Source of the DNA: an uncultured Poribacteria bacterium
GTDB lineage: Bacteria; Poribacteria; WGA-4E; PCPOR2b
Assembly (NCBI GenBank): GCA_958296125.1
Contig: OY282444.1
Span: forward strand, 2,599,940 to 2,663,939
Direction: 5' to 3'
DNA length: 64,000 bases
Position 1 is the first letter of the stretch; each line of letters starts with the position of its first letter. This document shows, piece by piece, positions 17,901 through 24,992 of the stretch. A program made the translations under genes and the position numbers. Below the pieces are notes generated by a model. The model was given only the letters and a program-made list of their open reading frames with translations, was not told where the DNA came from and ran no database searches.

Positions 17901-19041
17901 ACCCCTGTAACCCATTGGGTAGGTTGAAGATAACCTCTCCACCATCATGCGTGAAATTGAGGGGGTGGGTGAAGATGTTCTGTGTGCCAACACTCCCAGC
18001 GAAGTCGTAACTCTTCCAATACGCGCCATATCGGGAGGTGTGTCGTTCTATCACCCTATTGTGATTGGAGACACCGGAATCGTTGGTGCCTGCCCGCCAG
18101 ACACGCACCCCCGGCGCATTGCGTAGGTTACGGACCACATCCACTTCCAATCGGGTCTCTAGCTCCCGATTCGTCAAGGGCAGAGAGAGCAGCTCGTGGT
18201 ATAGCGGTGGTAAAGATGCCGTTGCCAAGAACCAATCGGCATGAACCGATGGTATATCACTCTTCATCTCCGTCTGTAATCGCCCGAGTTGGTCACGCAG
18301 CGCGGTCTGTGTTGGCGCATTAAACGCGATGTGATAGGGATACGCCGCTTCTATCTGCGTCCACGCGTCATTGACATCCCATTCATAGTGTCTCAGGTCG
18401 ATGTAGAGGATTGTTCCTTGTGGGTCAATGGGTTGTGGGTTGGTGACGGTGCTTCCCCATGAGAGGCTGTTGACCAGTTTGGAGAGTCCGTTGCGATATT
18501 CTTGGAGTCTCCTCGGTGTCTCCCCTGCGTTATAGAGGTGTGTCATTGTGAAATAACGGGCAAACGCACGGTCAAACGGTGTGAGCGACATCAGATGATT
18601 CTCAATGGTATTGAGCACCTCACCGGGGGAGATGAACTGACTATCGGAGACGGAGGTTGCCGCCCAATCGGGTGCGCCTGCTAAAATCCAGTTTCGGATG
18701 GTGTCAATCGCTTGGGTGGATAGTTGGGGTTGTGCGAGCGGCATCCGTTTGGCTAGGTCAGTGGTTAGGAGTCGGTTATACAGTTCGGAGGCATCGGGGT
18801 TTCCCGGGACAACGGTCCCCTCTTCGATGAGCGCGTTGTGTTCAATTAAGAGGGTCTCCCGATAGGCACCGTCGGGGCCGTGGCAGATGAGACAACTCCG
18901 TTCAAAGATAGCATAGGCATCTTGGGCTATCTGCTGTTGGGCGGATACATTTTGAGAACCGACAATGAACATCAATAGGCCGATGAGTGCGATGCGATAT
19001 TGAGCCTTAATCAAATAGGATATGACATGACGGTTAAACAC
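14902..19041 (-). CDS. Large secreted cytochrome c / LRR / cohesin / dockerin protein
   Basis: A 1379-residue mosaic protein. An N-terminal signal segment (about residues 14-35) ends in SAQ. A planctomycete-type cytochrome domain follows, with a CLICH heme site at residues 50-54; a second heme-type motif, CLGCH, lies near residue 417. Residues about 580-860 are internalin-like leucine-rich repeats of roughly 22 residues (LSPIAGLINLEWL type). A beta-sandwich region follows, then a cohesin-like domain (TLDIRAETVTDLAGWQFDV). Two dockerin-type calcium repeats come next (GDVNRDGRVSILDLILVAQQ and DINRDGVVSILDLILVSQ). The C-terminus is a FlgD-like domain (NYPNPFNPETWIPYQL to the end) of the type used as a sorting tag in T9SS-like systems. 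Its function is unknown; the parts suggest surface display and redox chemistry. Confidence 0.85.
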   Translation of the reverse strand: MFNRHVISYLIKAQYRIALIGLLMFIVGSQNVSAQQQIAQDAYAIFERSCLICHGPDGAYRETLLIEHNALIEEGTVVPGNPDASELYNRLLTTDLAKRMPLAQPQLSTQAIDTIRNWILAGAPDWAATSVSDSQFISPGEVLNTIENHLMSLTPFDRAFARYFTMTHLYNAGETPRRLQEYRNGLSKLVNSLSWGSTVTNPQPIDPQGTILYIDLRHYEWDVNDAWTQIEAAYPYHIAFNAPTQTALRDQLGRLQTEMKSDIPSVHADWFLATASLPPLYHELLSLPLTNRELETRLEVDVVRNLRNAPGVRVWRAGTNDSGVSNHNRVIERHTSRYGAYWKSYDFAGSVGTQNIFTHPLNFTHDGGEVIFNLPNGLQGYYLANASGFRLDDAPINIVSNPAASDPTVRNGLSCLGCHTEGMKTFEDQVRSVIESNATPAYDKAQALRLYVEQSAMDALVQEDMDRYREALAATGGAFGDIEPISRFHEAFEGSVDAAYAAAVVGLETAAFQEKIRENIGLQNTGLLVLEGENGSMKRDAWTSSFNAMIYALDFPETEVDSPSQPERLPGAVVHIPDPNLRAAIAESLGKSLNAPITVEEMEGLGSLEARNKGIQDLTGLQFATNLNELVLSNNELALNNNQISDLSPIADLINLRVLNLWNNPVSNLSSVRGLKNLYELSFGLTSVSDLSPIAGLINLEWLHFYGAPVSDLSPISGLINLRGFAFSSKSISDLSPVTGLINLEWILTWGSPISDLSPVAGLTKLDYLEVAGAEISDLTPVAGLANLTALHLHVNNISDISPLAGLTKLNRLTLSVNHISDVSPLAGLTNLRWLKIDGNDIADISPLEGVRKNITTFVWHSNPGFPKGGPKIEGPWLWVVLPDTRRLLEDDTDLLLKVSGGTVTEMEIATHGAIKGDSVGDSVWTSYRLPPTGTDNIADMLKRSIDGRIIYGSVALYSPSKQETTMYVGSDDRIKVWLNGTLVHQELSWQGGPEDYTEFFPVILKEGRNVLLVAVLTHAYGFFGFEPDAEYTVLTPAGVGYAFSEMPIHRDDTFTLDIRAETVTDLAGWQFDVAFDPAALEAINVTEGGFLKTDGGTTFFQGGSIDNAAGKIAGLSAARLSSQGVNGTGTLLQVRFKAKSGGETELALQKFEFGTGTGENIPAGPHQIRILVEGGLAVGDVNRDGRVSILDLILVAQQLGKRVSADSPVDINRDGVVSILDLILVSQGIAESPAAPAVGAESVDAATIEAWIAQARLADEGSLAFKRGIENLQNLLASLIPEETALLANYPNPFNPETWIPYQLAESAEVTLTIYDMNGGVVRRLAVGHQAAGMYQSRNRAAYWDGRNQLGEPVASGLYFYTLTADEFTATRRMLILK

Positions 19042-19112
19042 AGAGCGTTTCTCCTTATAGATGGTTTTGTTGATCGATTCTAAAATCTTCTTTTGAAAAG
19101 TAAAATTACAGG

Positions 19113-19200
19113 GTTAGACCGAACGCTGTCCGTTCCGCCTGTGTCCGTTCCGCCTGTGTCCGTTCCGAGACCAGGCCCGCTTGCGGGGAGACCAGGCAAG
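19113..19200. repeat. Dispersed GC-rich repeat with tandem TCCGTTCCGCCTG units
   Basis: Three head-to-tail copies of a TGTCCGTTCCGCCTG-like 15-base unit (the last diverged) are followed by GAGACCAGGCCCGC and GGGGAGACCAGGC. The same words occur in copy A at 2082-2236 and partly in copy B at 54805-54903. It lies between the divergent LRR and aldolase genes. Confidence 0.6.
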
Positions 19201-19292
19201 CATTGAGATTGTTTTTAGTCTCTTTCATTATACTTTTGGTTTATAAGAATGTCAAGAAGGGAACGATGAATCTAGAAATATGAGGTGACCAT

Positions 19293-19321
19293 TTGACTCA
19301 AATCGGTAACTATGCTATAAT
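19293..19321 (+). promoter_or_regulatory. Sigma-70 promoter for the aldolase gene cluster
   Basis: TTGACT (19293-19298) and TATAAT (19316-19321) are separated by exactly 17 bases, giving a near-consensus promoter. The start codon is about 150 bases downstream, leaving a long untranslated leader. The leader includes a GCGATT/AATCGC inverted repeat near 19420; no known riboswitch was recognised. Confidence 0.7.
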
Positions 19322-19475
19322 CTTCCACCAAGTTTCCACCTCTGTTTACATATCGTCCAGGGGTGTCGAAAAGCGTCCCGGTACGCTATCGCATTTGTAT
19401 TGATGAATCTCGTTATTTGTTGAGCGATTGAAATCGCCACGACAAACCAATTACTTTTTGTAAGAGAGGTTAATT

Positions 19476-20420
19476 ATGCCAAAGCGAGTCAACAAAGCAA
19501 TTGAGTTACTTGAGCAAGATCAGCCCGTCTACTATACAGGCAGCCATACAGGTGCCAATCTCACCTATGAAGCTGGTAAAGAGATGGCAACAACATGGGC
19601 GGATTATATCAACATCGGTATGGAACATGGTCCCTTTGACTTGGTGGGTCTGGAGAATTTTATGCGCGGGCTTGTGGACGGTGGACCAACCAACAGCGGT
19701 CATCGGACACCAGCGGTCGTCATAGAATTGCCGGTGGATGGCTCCAGTTCTGATGTCATCCGGGCGAATGCGTGGCAGATCCGGCAGCTATTGGCGATAG
19801 GTGTGCATGGCCTCCTCCTATGCCATGCGGAATCACCAGAGGCGGTGAAGGCATTTGTCGAATGTTGCCGGTATCCGTTCCAGACGATTGGCGTTAGTAC
19901 ACAACAAAACGTCGAACGCAGGGGTTCGCGTTTTGGGCCTCAGATTGATCCCGATCGCTCTGAGACACAACTAAACGTCGGACGCAGGGGTTCAGCGGGA
20001 CAGGGGTCCGCGGCACCTGTTTGGGGTATTTCCGTTGATGAATACTTAGATAAAGCTGACCCTTGGCCCCTTAATCCCGATGGTGAGCTGATGCTTGGGC
20101 TGAAAATCGAGAACGTGCGGGCAATCGCTAACACTGAAATGACGCTTCAGGTGCCCGGTATCGCCTTTGCCGAATGGGGCCCTGGGGACCTCAGTATGTC
20201 GTTCGGTTACAAGAGTGCCCCCCACCCGTTCCCGCCTGAAATGCTTGAGGCAAGAGGCCGGGTATATGCCGCTTGTAAGCAGGCGGGGGTTGCATTCTTG
20301 GAAGGTGGCCCCGCGGAAACAGTCGGCGAGCGGATTGATGGGGGTGTCAGGATTATGGGCGGAAGTCCTGAGATAGCGGCTGCTGGCAGGGCTCATAGTG
20401 GCCGGACCATGCCTGTGTAA
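19476..20420 (+). CDS. HpcH/HpaI aldolase family protein
   Basis: A 314-residue class II pyruvate-type aldolase of the HpcH/HpaI (2,4-dihydroxyhept-2-ene-1,7-dioate) family. Recognisable parts are YYTGSHTGANLTYEAGKEMA, HGPFDLVGLENFMRGLVDGG, LLLCHAESPEAVKAFVECCR and LGLKIENVRAI (metal-binding Glu region), then FAEWGPGDLSMSFGY. The loop near residues 140-172 holds a direct duplication (TQQNVERRGS then TQLNVGRRGS) created by a 66-bp in-frame insertion. GAGAGG precedes the ATG. It heads a plus-strand cluster with two PhyH oxygenases and a glycosidase-like protein, suggesting catabolism of an unidentified organic acid or sugar derivative. Confidence 0.82.
   Translation: MPKRVNKAIELLEQDQPVYYTGSHTGANLTYEAGKEMATTWADYINIGMEHGPFDLVGLENFMRGLVDGGPTNSGHRTPAVVIELPVDGSSSDVIRANAWQIRQLLAIGVHGLLLCHAESPEAVKAFVECCRYPFQTIGVSTQQNVERRGSRFGPQIDPDRSETQLNVGRRGSAGQGSAAPVWGISVDEYLDKADPWPLNPDGELMLGLKIENVRAIANTEMTLQVPGIAFAEWGPGDLSMSFGYKSAPHPFPPEMLEARGRVYAACKQAGVAFLEGGPAETVGERIDGGVRIMGGSPEIAAAGRAHSGRTMPV
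19899..19993 (+). repeat. In-frame 66-bp duplication/insertion inside the aldolase
   Basis: Two 29-base direct copies (19899-19927 and 19965-19993, two mismatches; each starts ACACAAC and ends GCAGGGGTTC) flank 37 bases with CTCAGA (19939-19944) and TCTGAG (19959-19964) as an inverted repeat. The offset is 66 bases, so the frame is kept and 22 codons are added. Confidence 0.75.
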
Positions 20421-20440
20421 GTCAAAGATGTGGATTGCTG

Positions 20441-20471
20441 GACAAGGCGCGTGAGTATACCGCGCCTTGTC
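20441..20471. terminator. Perfect 11-bp hairpin between aldolase and PhyH genes
   Basis: GACAAGGCGCG (20441-20451) pairs with CGCGCCTTGTC (20461-20471) around a nine-base loop. There is no long T-run afterwards, so it may be a partial terminator or an mRNA-stabilising intercistronic hairpin. Confidence 0.5.
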
Positions 20472-20518
20472 ATAATCTGATAACTGTTTCTTAGCGGCAA
20501 TCTGAAGAGGAGGAACAG

Positions 20519-21274
20519 ATGAACAGTGACCTCAAGGCCGCAATTGATTGCTTGACAACCTACGGCTACTGCCTGCTGGAAGATCGCATCCCCGAAGGCA
20601 CGGCACGCCGCATGGCGGAACGGTTTCTCGAATTGCACACCGACCCGAAGTGCCAAATCTACAACACGGGTGATCAGTATTATCAGACGTTGTTTGGCAT
20701 GATGAATCTGGACGATCGCGTCTGGATGTGCGCCAGTCACCCGGACACGGTAGCGATTGCGCGGCATTTTTTGGGACAAAATTGTCGGGTGGTTGAAGCC
20801 TGTTCCAAGCCAACTTGGCCCGGTGCGCCGGGGCAGCATCTGCACGTGGATTCTGCCCGTGAATTCCATGAGGTGCCGGACGTGCCGTGGATTATTAACA
20901 GCATCTGGATGCTGACGGATTTCACGGAAGATAACGGGGCGACGGGTGTGGTGCCAATGAGCCACCGCTCACGTCGGAAGGCCCCACCGCCGGACATCAC
21001 CCCGGACAGCCCGCTGATTAAGCCGATTACCGGCAGCGCAGGCTCGGTGATTATGTGGCATGGCGGCACTTTTCATCAAGCACGCCCAAATATAAGCGAT
21101 CGGATTCGGGTCGGATTGAATATCGCCTACTATCCGCCGTGGTTTAACAACTGGATTGAAGGTGGGCACCAACCGATTTGGCCTGAGACATACGAACGGA
21201 TGCCGCCAGAAATGCAGCAACTATGCCCCGGTCTTTTGGGGCACAACCGTGCGGACAGGTACGAGGCTCTATAG
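20519..21274 (+). CDS. Phytanoyl-CoA dioxygenase (PhyH) family protein, first
   Basis: A 251-residue Fe(II)/2-oxoglutarate-dependent oxygenase. The HxD iron ligand pair is in QHLHVDSAREFHE, and the distal histidine is in MWHGGTFHQARPN, followed by the 2OG-binding arginine in SDRIRVGLN. GAGGAGG lies just before the ATG. PhyH-family enzymes hydroxylate many substrates and the one here is unknown. The immediate neighbour is a second, divergent PhyH gene. Confidence 0.85.
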   Translation: MNSDLKAAIDCLTTYGYCLLEDRIPEGTARRMAERFLELHTDPKCQIYNTGDQYYQTLFGMMNLDDRVWMCASHPDTVAIARHFLGQNCRVVEACSKPTWPGAPGQHLHVDSAREFHEVPDVPWIINSIWMLTDFTEDNGATGVVPMSHRSRRKAPPPDITPDSPLIKPITGSAGSVIMWHGGTFHQARPNISDRIRVGLNIAYYPPWFNNWIEGGHQPIWPETYERMPPEMQQLCPGLLGHNRADRYEAL

Positions 21275-21337
21275 AGCACGACCCGTCCCCATGGTTACGG
21301 CATGCGAAATATGCCGACTACTAGCAACGGAGGATCC

Positions 21338-22150
21338 ATGACTGCACGATGTGAAGACATAGATTTCGATCTAAAGATAGCCGAGTTCAGGATCAACGGC
21401 TATGCGGTGATTGAGGATGTGTTGCCCATCAAGACTGTAGATCGCATCCGAGAGGCGTTCATACCTATGCTGGAACATGTCAGGACGCGCGAAACCGGCT
21501 TCGCTGAGAAAGAGTGGGGAGACCTGCACACAGGCTTTGGTCGCCAACAGGTCATCAACCGCTACACGCTGACCCTCCCGTGGGTGCCGCCGTTCGCCGA
21601 TCCGGAGGTGTACGAGAATCCGGTTATTCTGGAGTTTCTCAAGCGTTATTGGGGCAAGGACGACTTCTACATCAAGTGTCTCCACTCCAATAACCCCTAT
21701 CCGGGAAGCGAGTTTCAGCGTTGGCACCGAGACACCGGACTGGCGCGGGAGATTCCACATGTCGGGCTTGATACCTGTCCGATATTGGGCATCAAGTTTC
21801 CACTCGTGGATACTTCAGAGGAGAATGGTAGCATCGAGGTGTTGCCATCAACGCAGTACATCGCCAATCCCGACCTAGAGGGGCGTTACGATGAAGTGCT
21901 GACGCAAGGGCATTTTCCATCCGCCCGTCGACTCAACATGAAAAAAGGCACGATGTGGATACAGGATGTTCGCACACTGCATCGTGGCACACCCAACACC
22001 TCCAATGGACCGCGCCCCGAAATTGTGGTCTGCTACGGACTGTCGTGGATTAGTATCGGTCATGCGATGAAAGTGCCATCGGAGACGTATGAGGGATTTT
22101 CGGAGCGGGCACAGAAGCTTTTTGAATTTTGCGAAGTTGGCGATTACTAA
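21338..22150 (+). CDS. Phytanoyl-CoA dioxygenase (PhyH) family protein, second
   Basis: A 270-residue Fe(II)/2OG oxygenase. The metal ligands are visible as FQRWHRDTG (HxD) and TLHRGTPN (distal His), with an arginine in NGPRPEIVV that suits 2OG binding. The ATG at 21338 has GGAGG four bases upstream; an earlier in-frame start at 21302 has none. The sequence is clearly different from the preceding PhyH, so this is not a recent duplication. Confidence 0.84.
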   Translation: MTARCEDIDFDLKIAEFRINGYAVIEDVLPIKTVDRIREAFIPMLEHVRTRETGFAEKEWGDLHTGFGRQQVINRYTLTLPWVPPFADPEVYENPVILEFLKRYWGKDDFYIKCLHSNNPYPGSEFQRWHRDTGLAREIPHVGLDTCPILGIKFPLVDTSEENGSIEVLPSTQYIANPDLEGRYDEVLTQGHFPSARRLNMKKGTMWIQDVRTLHRGTPNTSNGPRPEIVVCYGLSWISIGHAMKVPSETYEGFSERAQKLFEFCEVGDY

Positions 22151-22251
22151 GATGCAGCCGGTCCGCCGCCATCAGATAAACACCATAGGTGGTAACTCAG
22201 ATAATTATAGCAGAACGCAAGGTTGATAACCATCAATTTATAGAGGGTAAA

Positions 22252-23622
22252 ATGGCACGACATGGTAATGACAGCACACCTACCCACATCGGCACCGATC
22301 GCCAACTATTCGTGGATGAGTTCTGGATTACTGAGGCGAAAGATGTCACCCGGCGGTTGCATGAGCCGATACGTCGTGAGATTGTAATTGCCGCCGAACA
22401 GCCTTGGGAGCAGGGCGGTGTTTCTTACATGGTGACGTTTCGCGAGGGCGATCGCTTCCGCGCGTGGTATCGCTGCGATCAGGAGATGCCGATTCGGGGT
22501 GAGCGTCAAACGCTTATCGCTTACGCTGAAAGCACGGATGGGGCTCACTGGGAGAAGCCACGACTCGGACTGATTGAATTTCAAGGATCGAAGGACAACA
22601 ACCTTGTTTGGACGGGCCCGGGCAACAACATGGCACCGTTTCTCGATCTCAACCCCGACGCGTCGGACGATGAACGGTATAAAGCCATCGTGCGGACAGG
22701 CGACATACTCGCGTTGGTCTCGCCGGACGGTCTCCGCTGGCAACTGATGCAGGATGAACCTATTCTAACCGAGCGACCCTTCGATTCACACAACATCGCC
22801 TTTTGGGACGCGGAGCGGGAGGAATATGTTGCCTACACGCGGGGGGTGGCAGGTAGGGGCAACTTCAAAAATGGAGTGCGCTGGATTCGACGCACAATCT
22901 CCAAAGACTTCCGCAGTTGGACACCGCTCGAACCGATTGACACCGGCGATGCGCCTTTTGAGCATCTCTACACCAACGCCTGCGTGCCTTATGAGCGTGC
23001 GCCAGGGACGTATCTGATGTTTCCGGCGCGCTTTGTTCCAGAACGCGAGCCGGTTCCGGATTGGGAATATGGTTCGGGCGTGAATGATATTGTGTTTATG
23101 TCCAGTCGCGACGGAATCTACTTCGATCGCAGCTTCATGGAGGCTTTTGTCCGTCCCGGGCTCGATGAAGGCAACTGGCATGAGCGTGGGATTTATATGG
23201 AGCGGGGTATTTTGCAAACATCGCCGGAGGAACTTTCGCTATACAGTATGGCGAATTGGCGGCTGCCGAGTGTCCATATTCGTCGGTTCTCGCTCCGAAC
23301 GGACGGGTTTGTATCGGTCCGCGCAGGATACACCGAGGGTGAGTTCGTCACCCGTCCTCTGATTTTTACAGGGGATAGCCTGAGATTGAACTTTTCGACA
23401 TCAGCGGTGGGATTTGTTCGAGTTGAGATTCAGAATATGGAAGGGCATCCGCAGCCGGGCTTCACGTTAGACGCATGTCCTGAGATATTCGGTGATGAGA
23501 TTGATGGCACGGTCAAGTGGGAGGGTGAGGGGGATCTGCGCTCGCTGGTGGGTCAACCGATGCGGTTACGCTTTGTCCTCAAGGATGCGGATCTGTTTGC
23601 GTTTCGGTTTCAGGAGAGCTGA
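22252..23622 (+). CDS. Glycosidase-like five-bladed propeller protein
   Basis: A 456-residue protein resembling GH32/43/130-type beta-propellers found next to PhyH genes in poribacterial and planctomycete genomes. Propeller-type segments include RQLFVDEFWI, GDRFRAWYRC, LIAYAESTDGAHWEKPRLG and DSHNIAFWDAEREEYVAYTRG. The C-terminal about 90 residues look like a beta-sandwich (GDSLRLNFSTSAVGFVRVEI). No signal peptide is seen from the ATG supported by GAGGG. The catalytic residues and substrate cannot be assigned. Downstream, an ATCGGGG/CCCCGAT hairpin near 23655-23687 could end the transcript. Confidence 0.65.
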   Translation: MARHGNDSTPTHIGTDRQLFVDEFWITEAKDVTRRLHEPIRREIVIAAEQPWEQGGVSYMVTFREGDRFRAWYRCDQEMPIRGERQTLIAYAESTDGAHWEKPRLGLIEFQGSKDNNLVWTGPGNNMAPFLDLNPDASDDERYKAIVRTGDILALVSPDGLRWQLMQDEPILTERPFDSHNIAFWDAEREEYVAYTRGVAGRGNFKNGVRWIRRTISKDFRSWTPLEPIDTGDAPFEHLYTNACVPYERAPGTYLMFPARFVPEREPVPDWEYGSGVNDIVFMSSRDGIYFDRSFMEAFVRPGLDEGNWHERGIYMERGILQTSPEELSLYSMANWRLPSVHIRRFSLRTDGFVSVRAGYTEGEFVTRPLIFTGDSLRLNFSTSAVGFVRVEIQNMEGHPQPGFTLDACPEIFGDEIDGTVKWEGEGDLRSLVGQPMRLRFVLKDADLFAFRFQES

Positions 23623-23760
23623 TCACTGTTTCGGTGTTATTGCCTCGATACTTTGATCGGGGCTCACAGCACCGTGAACCCCCGATTGCGACTTAGTCTC
23701 CCCCTGACAAGAGGGCCGGGGGGTTGGACGGAGAGTATGTCAAACATTGGAGATATTATC

Positions 23761-24906
23761 ATGCGCTTTGTTTTATCAACCATCGGAACAAGCAGCCTGA
23801 CCAACCAGATTCGTAATGAGGATCCCAGGGAATGGCGGCTGCTGCTGCGCGATTCGGCAAACCATAAAATGGAGGAGCTGCAGTCGGAGGCGAAAGCGGC
23901 GATCGATACACTCGCTGACCGGGCACTTGAGAAACTCCTGCAAGAGGACCCCCAGCTAAACCGTCGAATCAGTGCTGAACTGAACGGCATCTACGGCATC
24001 TATAACGGCAGATTGCCGCAAAATAGTCCTGACCAGCACTGCCTCATCTGTACGGATACCGCACAGGGACAAAAGACGGGCGAACTGATTCGGGACTTCC
24101 TTGCGGATCGGGGGTTTAGTGTATCCATCTACACGCCTGAAGGGCTTTCGACAAAGGATACCGCTGCTTTCACCGCAGGGACAAAGGCACTCATTCGGTG
24201 GCTGGAGGAGAATATACCGTGGCGACGTGACAGCAGCTATCGCGTGATTTTTAATCTCGTTGGTGGCTTCAAAAGTTTGCAAGGCTACATGAATACTTTC
24301 GGGGCGTTCTACGCCGATGAGGTAATCTACATTTTTGAGGCGGAAACTGCGGACTTAATCACGATTCCGCGCCTGCCAATTCAGATTGATACCACTGTAA
24401 TTCGGAAATATCGGACGGAATTTATGTTGATGGCTGCTGGAAAGCTGTATCCGCGCCGAGAGCTTGAAGGCATCCCAGAGACACTGCTTGAATTTCTGGA
24501 GGAAGGCGACGACGAAACGGATACAGGATTATCGGCGTGGGGAACCTTGATTTGGAACCGAGCCAAAGTGGATTTGTTGGGAAAAGAGCTATTGTCATTC
24601 CCACGATTGGCGTACGCGAGAAGTTTCCAGAGTGACTTCAAACGTGAGAAAGATCTCAAGGCACGTCTCAAACTGCAAGAAACCTTAGCAATGGTCGCCT
24701 ATACCCTTGAAAAAGATGGGGGGCATACCAGCGGTCTTACAGGGGGTGCACTGAACTATGAAAAGATTCGGGGGGCAGAAGGAAAAGCTGGTATCCACAC
24801 GTTCCGTGTTACCGAAGCCATCCGTGTCAGTTGCACGGTTGCTGAAGGAGGTGGATTGACCCTTCAGCACTATGGGGGTCATGACCACGTGTACAAAAAT
24901 CCGTAG
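23761..24906 (+). CDS. CARF-domain CRISPR effector with RelE-like C-terminal domain (Cami1-like)
   Basis: A 381-residue protein. The N-terminal about 220 residues look like a CARF domain of the APE2256-type family: the opening FVLSTIGTSSLTN and the segment NLVGGFKSLQGYMNTFGAFY are the cyclic-oligoadenylate-binding landmarks. The C-terminal about 85 residues (HTFRVTEAIRVSCTV, then LTLQHYGGHDHVY) have the shape of RelE/ParE-superfamily ribonucleases. The CARF-RelE combination is known from Cami1, a type III effector that cleaves ribosome-bound mRNA when activated. GGAG eight bases upstream fixes the ATG. The gene lies beyond the leader-distal end of the array and converges with it, sharing the terminator. 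The RelE assignment rests on sequence pattern only. Confidence 0.68.
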   Translation: MRFVLSTIGTSSLTNQIRNEDPREWRLLLRDSANHKMEELQSEAKAAIDTLADRALEKLLQEDPQLNRRISAELNGIYGIYNGRLPQNSPDQHCLICTDTAQGQKTGELIRDFLADRGFSVSIYTPEGLSTKDTAAFTAGTKALIRWLEENIPWRRDSSYRVIFNLVGGFKSLQGYMNTFGAFYADEVIYIFEAETADLITIPRLPIQIDTTVIRKYRTEFMLMAAGKLYPRRELEGIPETLLEFLEEGDDETDTGLSAWGTLIWNRAKVDLLGKELLSFPRLAYARSFQSDFKREKDLKARLKLQETLAMVAYTLEKDGGHTSGLTGGALNYEKIRGAEGKAGIHTFRVTEAIRVSCTVAEGGGLTLQHYGGHDHVYKNP

Positions 24907-24957
24907 TATTGAGGAAACTGTCTATCTCAAACCATTCTATAGCTTACAATAAAAAGA

Positions 24958-24992
24958 GCCGATGGAACTCTCCTGTTCCATCGGCTTTTTTT
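24958..24992. terminator. Bidirectional rho-independent terminator between CARF gene and CRISPR array
   Basis: GCCGATGGAAC (24958-24968) and GTTCCATCGGC (24975-24985) form a perfect 11-bp stem with the loop TCTCCT. On the plus strand seven T residues follow, ending the CARF-RelE transcript. On the minus strand TCTTTTT follows, ending the CRISPR precursor. The plus-strand T-run directly touches the last, degenerate repeat. Confidence 0.88.

Noticed and set aside
19328-19475. Riboswitch in the long leader of the aldolase gene
   Set aside because: Only a small inverted repeat is present; no known riboswitch core was seen.
23701-23760. Longer N-terminus of the CARF-RelE protein
   Set aside because: The extra codons look like translation of a palindromic CCCCCTGA...GGGGGG repeat; the CARF motif and GGAG support the ATG at 23761.
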